A stretch of DNA of 6,176 bases from an uncultured Gammaproteobacteria bacterium. Its GTDB lineage: Bacteria; Pseudomonadota; Gammaproteobacteria; Pseudomonadales; Litorivicinaceae. The stretch lies in contig CAJXXD010000062.1 of assembly GCA_913062835.1 (NCBI GenBank), positions 1-6,176 on the forward strand, given 5' to 3'. Of this stretch, positions 1 through 6,176 are shown in pieces. The position numbers and the translations under genes are program-made. Each line of letters opens with the position of its first letter. The first letter of the stretch is position 1. The notes below the pieces were generated by a model that was not told the DNA's origin, searched no databases, and worked only from the letters and a program-made list of their open reading frames with translations.

Positions 1-456
1 TGCGGCGCCCAAGGTAGCCGTTCCCGGAACGAAGGCATCAAGCGACCGCACATACGCAGCCGCCGGCACCGCATTGGGTTCCACATAGCCCCCTGCGTCT
101 CCGGTAATCAAAGACGCCACAATTGACATCAAAATAGGCTGATGAAAAACCACAAGATCACCATCGCCAATAGTTCTCTCAAGGACCGTCATCGCTGACG
201 CCCAAGGATCTTCGGGAGTAATCCCGTCCAGTACCTGAGGGGTTGCATGCAGCCCGAAGACGGTGCGCACCTGCTCTGCCGTTTGTTGCGCTCTGAGTCG
301 AGATGACACCCAAATCCGGTTGGGTGCAAACCCAGCCACTTTTAATTGATTCGCGGTCTGCGTGGCTTCACCGAGCCCTTTCGGGGTCAACGCCCGTTCA
401 GCGTCTGTGGGGGCAAAGGGCACTGCCTCGCCATGTCGCATCAAAATGATCTGCAT
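1..456 (-). CDS. sixA: Phosphohistidine phosphatase SixA-like, 3' end cut by window edge
   Basis: This is a histidine phosphatase superfamily protein of the SixA type. In E. coli, SixA is a small cytoplasmic enzyme that removes phosphate from phosphohistidine on signalling and phosphotransfer proteins. The 152 visible residues begin [11 protein letters not shown], with the phospho-accepting His8 in the RHG motif. A second arginine motif, SSRLRAQQT, follows at residues 51-59, and the second catalytic histidine is His105 in FHQP. E. coli SixA is 161 residues, so only a few C-terminal residues should lie beyond the left edge. The ATG at 454-456 is chosen because the family starts directly at this strand and a good ribosome binding site lies 7 bases upstream. 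The gene is divergent from xthA. The SixA subfamily call is firm from length and motifs; the physiological substrate is not visible. Confidence 0.85.
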   Translation of the reverse strand, partial: MQIILMRHGEAVPFAPTDAERALTPKGLGEATQTANQLKVAGFAPNRIWVSSRLRAQQTAEQVRTVFGLHATPQVLDGITPEDPWASAMTVLERTIGDGDLVVFHQPILMSIVASLITGDAGGYVEPNAVPAAAYVRSLDAFVPGTATLGAA

Positions 457-483
457 TGAGCCTCTCCTTTGGTCTGGTAGTAT
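456..483 (+). promoter_or_regulatory. Possible sigma70 promoter of xthA
   Basis: A -35-like TTGAGC (456-461) is followed, after 16 bases, by TAGTAT (478-483). The latter is preceded by TG at 475-476, which gives an extended -10 form. Transcription would start near 490, leaving a leader of about 20 bases. The element overlaps the start codon and ribosome binding site of the divergent sixA-like gene. A minus-strand -10-like CATACT (479-484) overlaps the same bases, so the two promoters may compete. Both matches are only partial. Confidence 0.35.
464..470 (-). promoter_or_regulatory. Ribosome binding site of the sixA-like gene
   Basis: On the minus strand this reads AAAGGAG, 7 bases before the ATG at 456. 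It is a near-consensus Shine-Dalgarno sequence and fixes the start of the phosphatase gene. Confidence 0.8.
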
Positions 484-511
484 GCGGACTTCTCCAGACA
501 GAAAAAACCGT

Positions 512-1324
512 ATGAAACTCGTTTCTTTCAACATCAATGGCATCCGCGCTCGAATTCATCAGCTCGAAGCGTTGCAACGACAGCTAAACCCCGACGTGGT
601 CGGTCTCCAAGAAGTCAAAGTCGCAGACGACCAGTTTCCGTACGCAGATCTTGAGTTCTTAAATTGGCGTTTCGACACCTTTGGCCAGAAAGGCCACTAC
701 GGTGTGGCGCTAGCCAGTAAACCGGAACCCTTGTCTGTTATTCGGGGGTTCAAGGGAGACCCAGCCGATGCCCAACGGCGCATGATCCGAGGCACCTATC
801 AATTAGCGGACGGTTCTGAACTGACGGTGTTGAATGGCTACTTCCCACAAGGTGAAGGCCGCGACCACCCGGTTAAATTTCCGGCCAAACAAGCGTTTTA
901 CAAAGATCTCTTGCATACCCTAGAAACCGAATATCAGCCGACCGACCTCGTGGCAGTCATGGGTGACTTCAACATTGCGCCGGTCGATCATGACATTGGG
1001 ATTACAGACGATGCCAAAAAGCGCTGGTTGCGGACGGGGAAAACATCGTTCTTACCGGAGGAGCGGGAGTGGTTCCAGCGCCTAGAGGCCTGGGGGCTGA
1101 TCGATAGCTGGCGACGATTAAATCCCGAGATCAACGATCGCTTCAGCTGGTTTGATTATCGTTCCAAAGGGTTTGAAGACTCCCCCAAGCGCGGCCTTCG
1201 TATTGATCACATCCTCGTGACCCAACCGTTATTCGAGCGGATCGTGGATGCGGGAATCGATTATGAGATTCGTGCGATGGAGAAGCCATCTGACCACTGT
1301 CCGGTGTGGATTACCATTGAGTAA
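512..1324 (+). CDS. xthA: Exodeoxyribonuclease III (AP endonuclease VI)
   Basis: Exonuclease III is the main cytoplasmic AP endonuclease of base excision repair. It cuts 5' to abasic sites and also has 3'-5' exonuclease and 3'-phosphatase activity on duplex DNA, with a divalent metal. The product is 270 residues against 268 in E. coli and matches it from end to end. The expected active-site residues are present: Asn7 in SFNING, Glu34 in LQEVK, Tyr110 in NGYFPQG, Asp152 and Asn154 in MGDFN, Asp232 in LRIDH, and Asp261-His262 in KPSDH. The ATG at 512 is chosen because family members begin MKxVSFNING; the frame stays open upstream to an ATG at 362, but that stretch lies antisense to the phosphatase gene. 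No clear Shine-Dalgarno sequence precedes 512, which is unusual beside its neighbours. The gene converges with the Dabb gene, whose stop codon is immediately adjacent. Confidence 0.96.
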   Translation: MKLVSFNINGIRARIHQLEALQRQLNPDVVGLQEVKVADDQFPYADLEFLNWRFDTFGQKGHYGVALASKPEPLSVIRGFKGDPADAQRRMIRGTYQLADGSELTVLNGYFPQGEGRDHPVKFPAKQAFYKDLLHTLETEYQPTDLVAVMGDFNIAPVDHDIGITDDAKKRWLRTGKTSFLPEEREWFQRLEAWGLIDSWRRLNPEINDRFSWFDYRSKGFEDSPKRGLRIDHILVTQPLFERIVDAGIDYEIRAMEKPSDHCPVWITIE

Positions 1325-1606
1325 CTAGGCTCGGGTATCGGCCACAAATCGAAGCTCACGATTTGGCCGAACCCGATCGATCGACTCCTGGTACAAGGGA
1401 TGCGCTTTAAAGGATTCAAGTGCGGTTTCATCTGAAAACTCGGCATACACCACGACGTCAATTTCTTGGGACAGCGGATCCAACTTTTCGTTCAGACGCA
1501 CTTCAATATGGCTAGCGTGCGGGTTGTTCTCTAACACCTTTAGCCCATCAAGCACGGTATCAAGACACCCCGGCTTGGCTGAAAAAAACACAAAATGTCG
1601 AATCAC
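1325..1606 (-). CDS. Dabb (stress-responsive A/B barrel) domain protein
   Basis: This small protein of 93 residues fills a single Dabb domain, a ferredoxin-like alpha+beta barrel that usually dimerises. Typical features are the opening [13 protein letters not shown], the central strand DVVVYAEF, and the FKAHPLYQE segment matching the family's HP-containing helix. Known Dabb proteins range from stress-induced plant proteins to small cyclases and dehydratases, so no specific reaction can be assigned. The GTG at 1604-1606 is chosen because Dabb proteins nearly always begin with a short M(I/V)RH strand. ATG codons further upstream (1648 and 1642) would add an atypical tail. The ribosome binding site is weak (AGGCG about 8 bases upstream). 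The gene is convergent with xthA and divergent from the carboxylase operon. Its link to either is unknown. Confidence 0.8.
   Translation of the reverse strand: MIRHFVFFSAKPGCLDTVLDGLKVLENNPHASHIEVRLNEKLDPLSQEIDVVVYAEFSDETALESFKAHPLYQESIDRVRPNRELRFVADTRA
1331..1376. terminator. Strong imperfect hairpin at the convergent gene ends, possibly a terminator without a U-tract
   Basis: The left arm (1331-1351) and right arm (1359-1376) form 18 Watson-Crick pairs around the 7-base loop AAGCTCA. The only interruptions are a bulged A at 1337 and a bulged CA at 1345-1346. The hairpin starts 6 bases after the xthA stop codon and lies inside the last codons of the Dabb gene on the other strand. Neither side has a run of T, so classic intrinsic termination is not supported. 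It may instead pause polymerase, or protect the 3' ends of one or both transcripts. The structure is seen in the sequence; the role is inferred. Confidence 0.5.
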
Positions 1607-1738
1607 GAGGGGACGCCTGCGAGTAAATCCTACGAAAGTCATTTGCACGAGTTATGTGCGTTGCATCATGATAAAGGATTCCGCTTAAGCCTGCATCGAT
1701 TGTTCAGGCGCAGTAAGGCCAATAAGAAAGGGAGTTCT
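1607..1738. other. Divergent intergenic region between the Dabb gene and the carboxylase operon
   Basis: These 132 bases must hold promoters for both directions. On the minus strand TATCAT (1668-1673) matches five of six bases of a -10 box, but no good -35 lies upstream. On the plus strand TTGCAC (1643-1648) and TTGCAT (1661-1666) are weak -35-like hexamers without convincing -10 partners. No riboswitch, known operator or terminator is recognised. The frame of the downstream carboxyltransferase is open across this stretch, but nothing supports translation of it. Confidence 0.4.
1728..1734 (+). promoter_or_regulatory. Ribosome binding site of the carboxyltransferase gene
   Basis: AAGGGAG lies 4 bases before the ATG at 1739. 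It sets this start over the in-frame ATG at 1595, which has no comparable site and would run antisense through the start of the Dabb gene. Confidence 0.75.
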
Positions 1739-3406
1739 ATGTCCACAGGTCGCACCCAAGCCCGGTTAACCAACCCCTTCCACTCGGTTGAAGAAAAACG
1801 TTTTGAAATTCCAGGTGAAATCGCTCGCACCCCAGGACGATATGAAGACGCACTGAAGGCCGGATGGGAGCTTCAGCAACGGCCGAAAAGTGCGCCGGTC
1901 GCGGCAATTGAACGCCAACACCAAAAACAACGCATGACGGTGTGGGAGCGTATTGAGCTCTTGGTCGATTCAGAACCCACGATTTTATTCCAAAACTGGG
2001 GACCTAATCTTGACGGCGCAAGCTTGGTCACCGCTTTAGCCAAAGTCGGCGGACGCGATGTCGCGATTTACGGACACGACTTCACCGTCCGAGCGGGCTC
2101 CATGGATGCAACCAACGGGTCAAAATTGGCCCAGCTGTTCCAAACAGCCGGTAAGCTTGGAATCCCTGTGGTCGGCTTTAACGACTCAGCCGGCGCCTAT
2201 GTCCCAGCCGGCGTAGGTGGCCTAGACGGATACGCGGAAGCCTTCCGTGCACTGCGCGAAATCTCTGGACGGGTCCCTTCGATTATGTGCATGTTTGGAT
2301 TCAATGCCGGGGGTGGCTCCTATTTGCCCCGCCAAGGCTCATTTGTGATTCAACCGAACGATACGTTTTTCGGCCTAACTGGGCCGTCGGTCATTAAAAG
2401 TGTGCTCGGTGAAGACGTAACACCAGATGAACTCGGCGGACCGTCTGTGCATAGCCAAACCGGTGTGACCGATTTCGTGGTTGAAGACGAAGTTCAAGCC
2501 ATTCGCAAAGTCAGACGACTGCTCCGTTTTTTGCCTTCAAACCATAGCGTGATGGCCCCCTTTCAACCCACATCAGACCCTCTAACCCGTAAGACGTGGG
2601 ATGCTGACATTTTATTGAAGCGCGCCTTTAATAGCCCAAGTGGATTCAACACACCGCTCGATGTCACGATTCTCATTCAGCAGCTTTGCGACCACGGCGA
2701 CTTCTATGAATTCCAGCCGTCGCGAGCGCGGAATACGATTTGCGCGTTCGGCCGGATGGGTGGTCATGTGATTGGTTTCTGTGCCAACAATTCCGCCGTG
2801 GCCTCAGGCCAAATCGACATCGATGCCGCCTACAAAAACGCCCGGTTTATTCGTTTTTGCAATCTCTACAACATTCCGATGCTGTTCGTTGAGGACACCA
2901 CAGGCTTCTTGCCCGGTCGGGACCAAGAGAGCCGAGGCATCGTCCAGGCCGGACGGGCGATGCTCGACGCCATCATTGACCTCCGTGTGCCTCGATTCTT
3001 GCTCATCGTCCGTAACGCCTTCGGCGGCGCGTATGCGGCCTTTAACAACTACAAACTGGGCGCAGATATGGTCTTTGCTTTGCCGACCACACGGTTAGCT
3101 GTGATGGGACCTGCCGGGATTGAGTTTGTCTACAAAAATGAACTCAAAGCACTCCGACAGACCGCGGCCGAACGTGCTGCGGCCGGTGATGCCGATGCAG
3201 GGGCCTGGTTAAAAACCGAAGAGGCTGCATTAAGTGCTCAGTATGAAGCGGAGTTAATGAATCCAAAAGAAGCTTTGTCGCTGGGTTCCATCAGCCAAAT
3301 CGTGATGCCCCAAGACCTTCGCCAAACCTTGGGTGAAAACTTTGAACGTTACATAAGGGGATACACCCCAACCCCCATGACCGCTGTGCAAAGGGAGTTT
3401 CACTGA
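1739..3406 (+). CDS. Acyl-CoA carboxylase carboxyltransferase (beta) subunit, PccB-like
   Basis: This subunit should transfer the carboxyl group from carboxybiotin to an acyl-CoA, acting in the cytoplasm in a complex with the protein encoded next. The 555 residues hold two crotonase-like halves. The N half includes [11 protein letters not shown] (65-75), DFTVRAGS (114-121), NDSAGAY, the oxyanion-type NAGGGSY (189-195) and LTGPSVIKS (213-221). The C half includes VASG (354-357), TTGFLPG (387-393) and AFGGAY (427-432). These motifs and the length fit the propionyl-CoA carboxylase beta family. The AFGGAY form argues against methylcrotonyl- or geranyl-CoA carboxylases, and no AccD zinc finger is present. 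Oddities are a roughly 57-residue leader before the first conserved motif, an Ala- and Glu-rich insertion near residues 470-505, and Ala433 where PccB has a specificity aspartate. The acyl-CoA substrate is therefore unassigned. The gene overlaps the next one by one base. Confidence 0.92.
   Translation: MSTGRTQARLTNPFHSVEEKRFEIPGEIARTPGRYEDALKAGWELQQRPKSAPVAAIERQHQKQRMTVWERIELLVDSEPTILFQNWGPNLDGASLVTALAKVGGRDVAIYGHDFTVRAGSMDATNGSKLAQLFQTAGKLGIPVVGFNDSAGAYVPAGVGGLDGYAEAFRALREISGRVPSIMCMFGFNAGGGSYLPRQGSFVIQPNDTFFGLTGPSVIKSVLGEDVTPDELGGPSVHSQTGVTDFVVEDEVQAIRKVRRLLRFLPSNHSVMAPFQPTSDPLTRKTWDADILLKRAFNSPSGFNTPLDVTILIQQLCDHGDFYEFQPSRARNTICAFGRMGGHVIGFCANNSAVASGQIDIDAAYKNARFIRFCNLYNIPMLFVEDTTGFLPGRDQESRGIVQAGRAMLDAIIDLRVPRFLLIVRNAFGGAYAAFNNYKLGADMVFALPTTRLAVMGPAGIEFVYKNELKALRQTAAERAAAGDADAGAWLKTEEAALSAQYEAELMNPKEALSLGSISQIVMPQDLRQTLGENFERYIRGYTPTPMTAVQREFH
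3391..3397 (+). promoter_or_regulatory. Ribosome binding site and translational coupling to the biotin carboxylase gene
   Basis: AAGGGAG lies inside the last codons of the carboxyltransferase gene, 8 bases before the ATG at 3406. The stop and start share a base in TGATG (3404-3408), a standard arrangement for coupled translation and matched subunit amounts. The 10 bases AAAGGGAGTT here (3390-3399) also precede the upstream gene (1727-1736). Confidence 0.85.
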
Positions 3407-6176
3407 TGCGCCATGAACTGATTCACCAAGACCGACGCCTCGGACAGCATGCCTCCCCTTGGGTCCGCCAGTTTAGCTGCGAGGATTTGGATTGTCTGAT
3501 CATCTGTCGCGGTCCGATTCGAAAAGAAGTCATGGATGTCTTCACCGAAATGGGCGCGCAGTTTGGTATTTTGCTGTCCGAAAAAGACTCCATCACCTAC
3601 CAAAATGCGCTCGCACCTGAGCTTCGCTCAATTACCGACCCCAACCGCATCCACCGTGTCCCGGACTACACCGGCGTCACGAAGGAAGAGCGGGAACAAC
3701 GCATCCAACAGATCATCCAGATCGCCAAGGACAATGGCCATAACGCGATCTTCGCAGGCTACGGATTTATGGCCGAAGACGAGAGCTTGGTTAAAGCCAT
3801 CGAAGCGTCTGGATTGACCTTCATCGGGCCCTGTTCGCGCACGGTTCGGCAAGCCGGCCTCAAAGATGAAGCGAAACGAACCGCACTGGCCGCCGACGTC
3901 TCTGTCGTGCCTGGCTTGGACAACCTCACCGTACGAACCCTACTGGCCAAAGCCGATCGAGACGGCGGTTTGGCGGCCGTAGCGAAAGCGTATGGGCTTG
4001 ATGCACCGTCTGGAGACACTCCAGAAGCCGCTGCCGAGGCGTTATTAGCTGCCAGTTACGAGGCGCTAGTCGACGTCATTACCATCGATGAGATCGCAGC
4101 TCAGGCTGCCGTTGAAGTCCGTGCGTTATTTACCCAACAACCGAATAACCGCATTCGTCTTAAAGCCATTGGTGGCGGTGGTGGCAAAGGCCAGCGTATC
4201 TTAAAAGCGCCCAAGGACTATCCAGGTGACTCGGCCGAGCAAGTTGAGGCCGCCACTCAGCCTGTCCCGTCTTTGCTTCGCGAAGTACTGAATGAAGTCA
4301 AAGCCACCGGTCGTGGCGACAACAAAAATGTGTTGATCGAACTCAACATTGAAACCACACGCCACCAAGAAATACAGGTGATAGGAAACGGCGATTGGTG
4401 CCTCACCTTAGGGGGCCGAGACTGCTCGCTGCAGATGCACGAACAAAAGCTTCTCGAGGTATCCACCACCATCGAGGGACTGAAGGCTGCCATCGCAAAA
4501 AGCACTCAAGCAGGCGATACCAAACGGAGTGACGCCCTCACCACCGATCTCGAAATACTCGAACGAATGGAAGCGGAAGCGACCCGATTCGGTCAGGCGG
4601 TTGGGCTCGACTCGGTCTCCACTTTTGAGTGTATTGTGGATGCCGATCAGCACTTCTTCATGGAAATGAACACGCGAATCCAAGTCGAGCACCGAGTTTC
4701 AGAACTCTGTTATGGCCTCCAGTTCACAAACCCTGAAGACGCCTCCGATCGCTTTGTAGTCAATTCCCTCGTAGAAGCCATGGCGTTGATTGCGTGGCAC
4801 AAGACGCGATTGCCTAAACCGACTCGGATACCTCGCGAAGCAGCTTCGGTGGAAGCCCGTTTAAATGCGACAAACGCCGGACTCGCTCCGCATGCCGGCG
4901 GCGTGATTGAATATTGGTCACCGCCGATTGACTGTGAAATCCGAGACGACCAAGGCATCTGCGTCAAAAACCCAGATACCCAAGGATTCATGAAATACAC
5001 CCTCGCGGGTGCATACGACTCAAACATTGCCCTCTTGTTGACGGTCGGCCAAGACCGGCGAGCGAGCTATGAGGCGATGGCCGAAGTACTTCGTCAGATG
5101 ACCATTGACGGCCAAGACGTCCAGACCAATCTGGAATTCCATTACGGCCTGGTCCACTGGTTCTTGGCCCAAGATCCACATGCCAAATCAACCACGGCAT
5201 TTATCCAACCGTATCTCACTTTAACTGGCCTACTGTTTGAAGCATCTCAGCAAATTGACTTTGAGAGTGGCCTTAAATATCTCTCACATAAATCTGATTT
5301 TCCAGATATTTTTGACAGAAAAATGACCTTAATCTGTCGTCCGCTCAAACGCGTAGCGAGCAACCCTCACTTGCTGATGGGCTGGATCTCAAAGACGCGC
5401 TCGGAATGGACATTGAGAGATGGACACCTCGTCTGGGAAACCAACCCCTTCGTGGTGCTGGCCGATCTCTATCACTACCTCAACATGGACGATGCCGCTC
5501 ACGCTCCGGCGCTGGACGTCATTTGGGATCACGATCAACAAATCTTAGAACAAGGACTCGCCTTCTACCGCACCCTAGAGGAGACCTTGGGAGCGCGGCC
5601 TTGGACCGATTGGCTCACAATGCTGGCTAAAGACACTGCACCCGAGGGCATTGATGCATCCCTATGGCCCGAAGTTTTGGCCGCTCATCGCGGCTTCCAA
5701 GCCGGTCTCGAGCTCATCGGCCTATTGGCTCGGACGGCCCTAGAAGTGGACTTTGATTCGCTCTATGTAGATGACGCACTCGCGGTGCATATTCCGGAGC
5801 ACTTAAAAGTTACTGACACTACCGAGCGGGCGCGCAAAATTCTGGTGCCGCCCCCGAAAGCATCCGCCGATGAATTGGTGGCAGTCTCTGGCGGCATGTT
5901 TTATGCGCAAGAAACACCGGGTGCTGCACCTTTCTTGTCCGTAGGACAACATTTCGATGTCGGGGACCCGCTCTACATCATCGAAGTGATGAAAATGTTC
6001 AACAAGGTCTACGCCGAGTTCGCCGGGACGGTGACCGAAGTGTTAGTCGATGAGGGGGATGGCATTATTGTGAAGAAAGGCCAGCCCCTCTATCGGATCA
6101 CACCGGACGAAAAGGCTGTTATCAGCGATCCCGTGGCTGAAGCCAAAGCCCGTCAGGCACATACGGTCGATGCATT
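3406..6176 (+). CDS. Large divergent biotin carboxylase fused to a biotin carrier domain, 3' end beyond window
   Basis: The first part should use ATP and bicarbonate to carboxylate biotin held on the protein's own carrier domain, for the partner carboxyltransferase encoded just upstream. The frame is open for 923 codons to the edge. Residues 1 to about 590 are a biotin carboxylase. By alignment to E. coli AccC (449 residues) the key positions are kept: Lys153, Lys253 and the glycine run 256-260, Glu312, His320, Lys348, Glu408, Glu420, Arg424-Gln426-Val427-Glu428 in MNTRIQVEH, and Arg485. It also departs from the family: CRGPIR replaces NRGEIA, FAGYGF replaces HPGYGF, and several insertions occur, the largest about 57 residues near 178-240. 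Residues about 590-820 match nothing I recognise and sit where alpha subunits carry the BT domain. Residues about 825-905 are a biotinyl domain with EVMKM and biotinylation site Lys863. At least 20 residues follow it. Confidence 0.9.
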   Translation, partial: MRHELIHQDRRLGQHASPWVRQFSCEDLDCLIICRGPIRKEVMDVFTEMGAQFGILLSEKDSITYQNALAPELRSITDPNRIHRVPDYTGVTKEEREQRIQQIIQIAKDNGHNAIFAGYGFMAEDESLVKAIEASGLTFIGPCSRTVRQAGLKDEAKRTALAADVSVVPGLDNLTVRTLLAKADRDGGLAAVAKAYGLDAPSGDTPEAAAEALLAASYEALVDVITIDEIAAQAAVEVRALFTQQPNNRIRLKAIGGGGGKGQRILKAPKDYPGDSAEQVEAATQPVPSLLREVLNEVKATGRGDNKNVLIELNIETTRHQEIQVIGNGDWCLTLGGRDCSLQMHEQKLLEVSTTIEGLKAAIAKSTQAGDTKRSDALTTDLEILERMEAEATRFGQAVGLDSVSTFECIVDADQHFFMEMNTRIQVEHRVSELCYGLQFTNPEDASDRFVVNSLVEAMALIAWHKTRLPKPTRIPREAASVEARLNATNAGLAPHAGGVIEYWSPPIDCEIRDDQGICVKNPDTQGFMKYTLAGAYDSNIALLLTVGQDRRASYEAMAEVLRQMTIDGQDVQTNLEFHYGLVHWFLAQDPHAKSTTAFIQPYLTLTGLLFEASQQIDFESGLKYLSHKSDFPDIFDRKMTLICRPLKRVASNPHLLMGWISKTRSEWTLRDGHLVWETNPFVVLADLYHYLNMDDAAHAPALDVIWDHDQQILEQGLAFYRTLEETLGARPWTDWLTMLAKDTAPEGIDASLWPEVLAAHRGFQAGLELIGLLARTALEVDFDSLYVDDALAVHIPEHLKVTDTTERARKILVPPPKASADELVAVSGGMFYAQETPGAAPFLSVGQHFDVGDPLYIIEVMKMFNKVYAEFAGTVTEVLVDEGDGIIVKKGQPLYRITPDEKAVISDPVAEAKARQAHTVDA

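Noticed and set aside
362..511. N-terminal extension of 50 residues on xthA from an upstream ATG
   Set aside because: It is antisense to the sixA-like gene, adds nothing family-like, and XthA proteins begin exactly at the MKxVSFNING found at 512.
1643..1690. Sigma70 promoter for the carboxylase operon
   Set aside because: The -35-like TTGCAC and TTGCAT match only three of six consensus bases, and the -10 candidates at proper spacing are equally poor.
1595..1738. N-terminal extension of 48 residues on the carboxyltransferase from an upstream ATG
   Set aside because: The ATG at 1739 has a strong ribosome binding site, and the extension overlaps the start of the Dabb gene with no recognisable protein content.
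2772..3098. Open frame of 108 residues on the plus strand inside the carboxyltransferase gene
   Set aside because: It is a shadow of the conserved C-terminal half, with no start signal and no family resemblance.
1739..3406. Naming the gene pccB, mccB or accD
   Set aside because: The AFGGAY motif excludes the methylcrotonyl type, the missing zinc finger excludes AccD, and Ala433 makes a propionyl-CoA assignment unsafe.
4408..5027. Two open frames on the minus strand of about 94 and 105 residues
   Set aside because: They lie opposite the biotin carboxylase core and its C-terminal domain, whose conserved motifs account for the sequence.
3406..6176. Pyruvate carboxylase or carbamoyl-phosphate synthase
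   Set aside because: The partner is an acyl-CoA type carboxyltransferase, and the ATP-grasp core carries biotin carboxylase motifs (RHQEIQV, MNTRIQVEH) followed by a biotinyl domain.

Overview
The window looks like chromosomal DNA from a bacterium, most likely a gammaproteobacterium. The exonuclease III gene product matches E. coli XthA almost end to end, and a SixA-type phosphohistidine phosphatase lies next to it. Coding density is very high, base composition is moderately GC-rich, and I see no mobile element, CRISPR array, rRNA or tRNA. The taxonomic call rests on remembered family sequences and is an inference.

Layout, left to right. (1) 1-456, minus strand: sixA-like phosphohistidine phosphatase, its last few residues cut off by the window edge. 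(2) 512-1324, plus strand: xthA, exonuclease III, divergent from sixA across a 55-bp gap that must hold both promoters. (3) 1325-1606, minus strand: a small Dabb (stress-responsive A/B barrel) protein, convergent with xthA. The two stop codons touch with no base between them, and an 18-bp imperfect hairpin lies across this junction. (4) 1739-3406, plus strand: an acyl-CoA carboxylase carboxyltransferase (beta) subunit of the propionyl-CoA carboxylase type. (5) 3406-6176, plus strand, running off the right edge: a very large biotin carboxylase fused to a biotin carrier domain, translationally coupled to the upstream gene through a TGATG overlap.

Genes 4 and 5 form a two-gene operon that supplies every catalytic part of a biotin-dependent acyl-CoA carboxylase. 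The biotin carboxylase charges the biotin on the carrier domain with bicarbonate and ATP, and the carboxyltransferase moves the carboxyl group to an acyl-CoA. This pair is the most interesting content. The biotin carboxylase keeps its catalytic residues but has lost several family signatures and carries long insertions. About 235 residues that I cannot assign separate it from the carrier domain. The carrier domain looks like the AccB type, with a thumb loop, rather than the type usually fused to propionyl-CoA carboxylase alpha subunits. The carboxyltransferase has alanine where propionyl-CoA carboxylases have a specificity-determining aspartate. The acyl-CoA substrate is therefore open.
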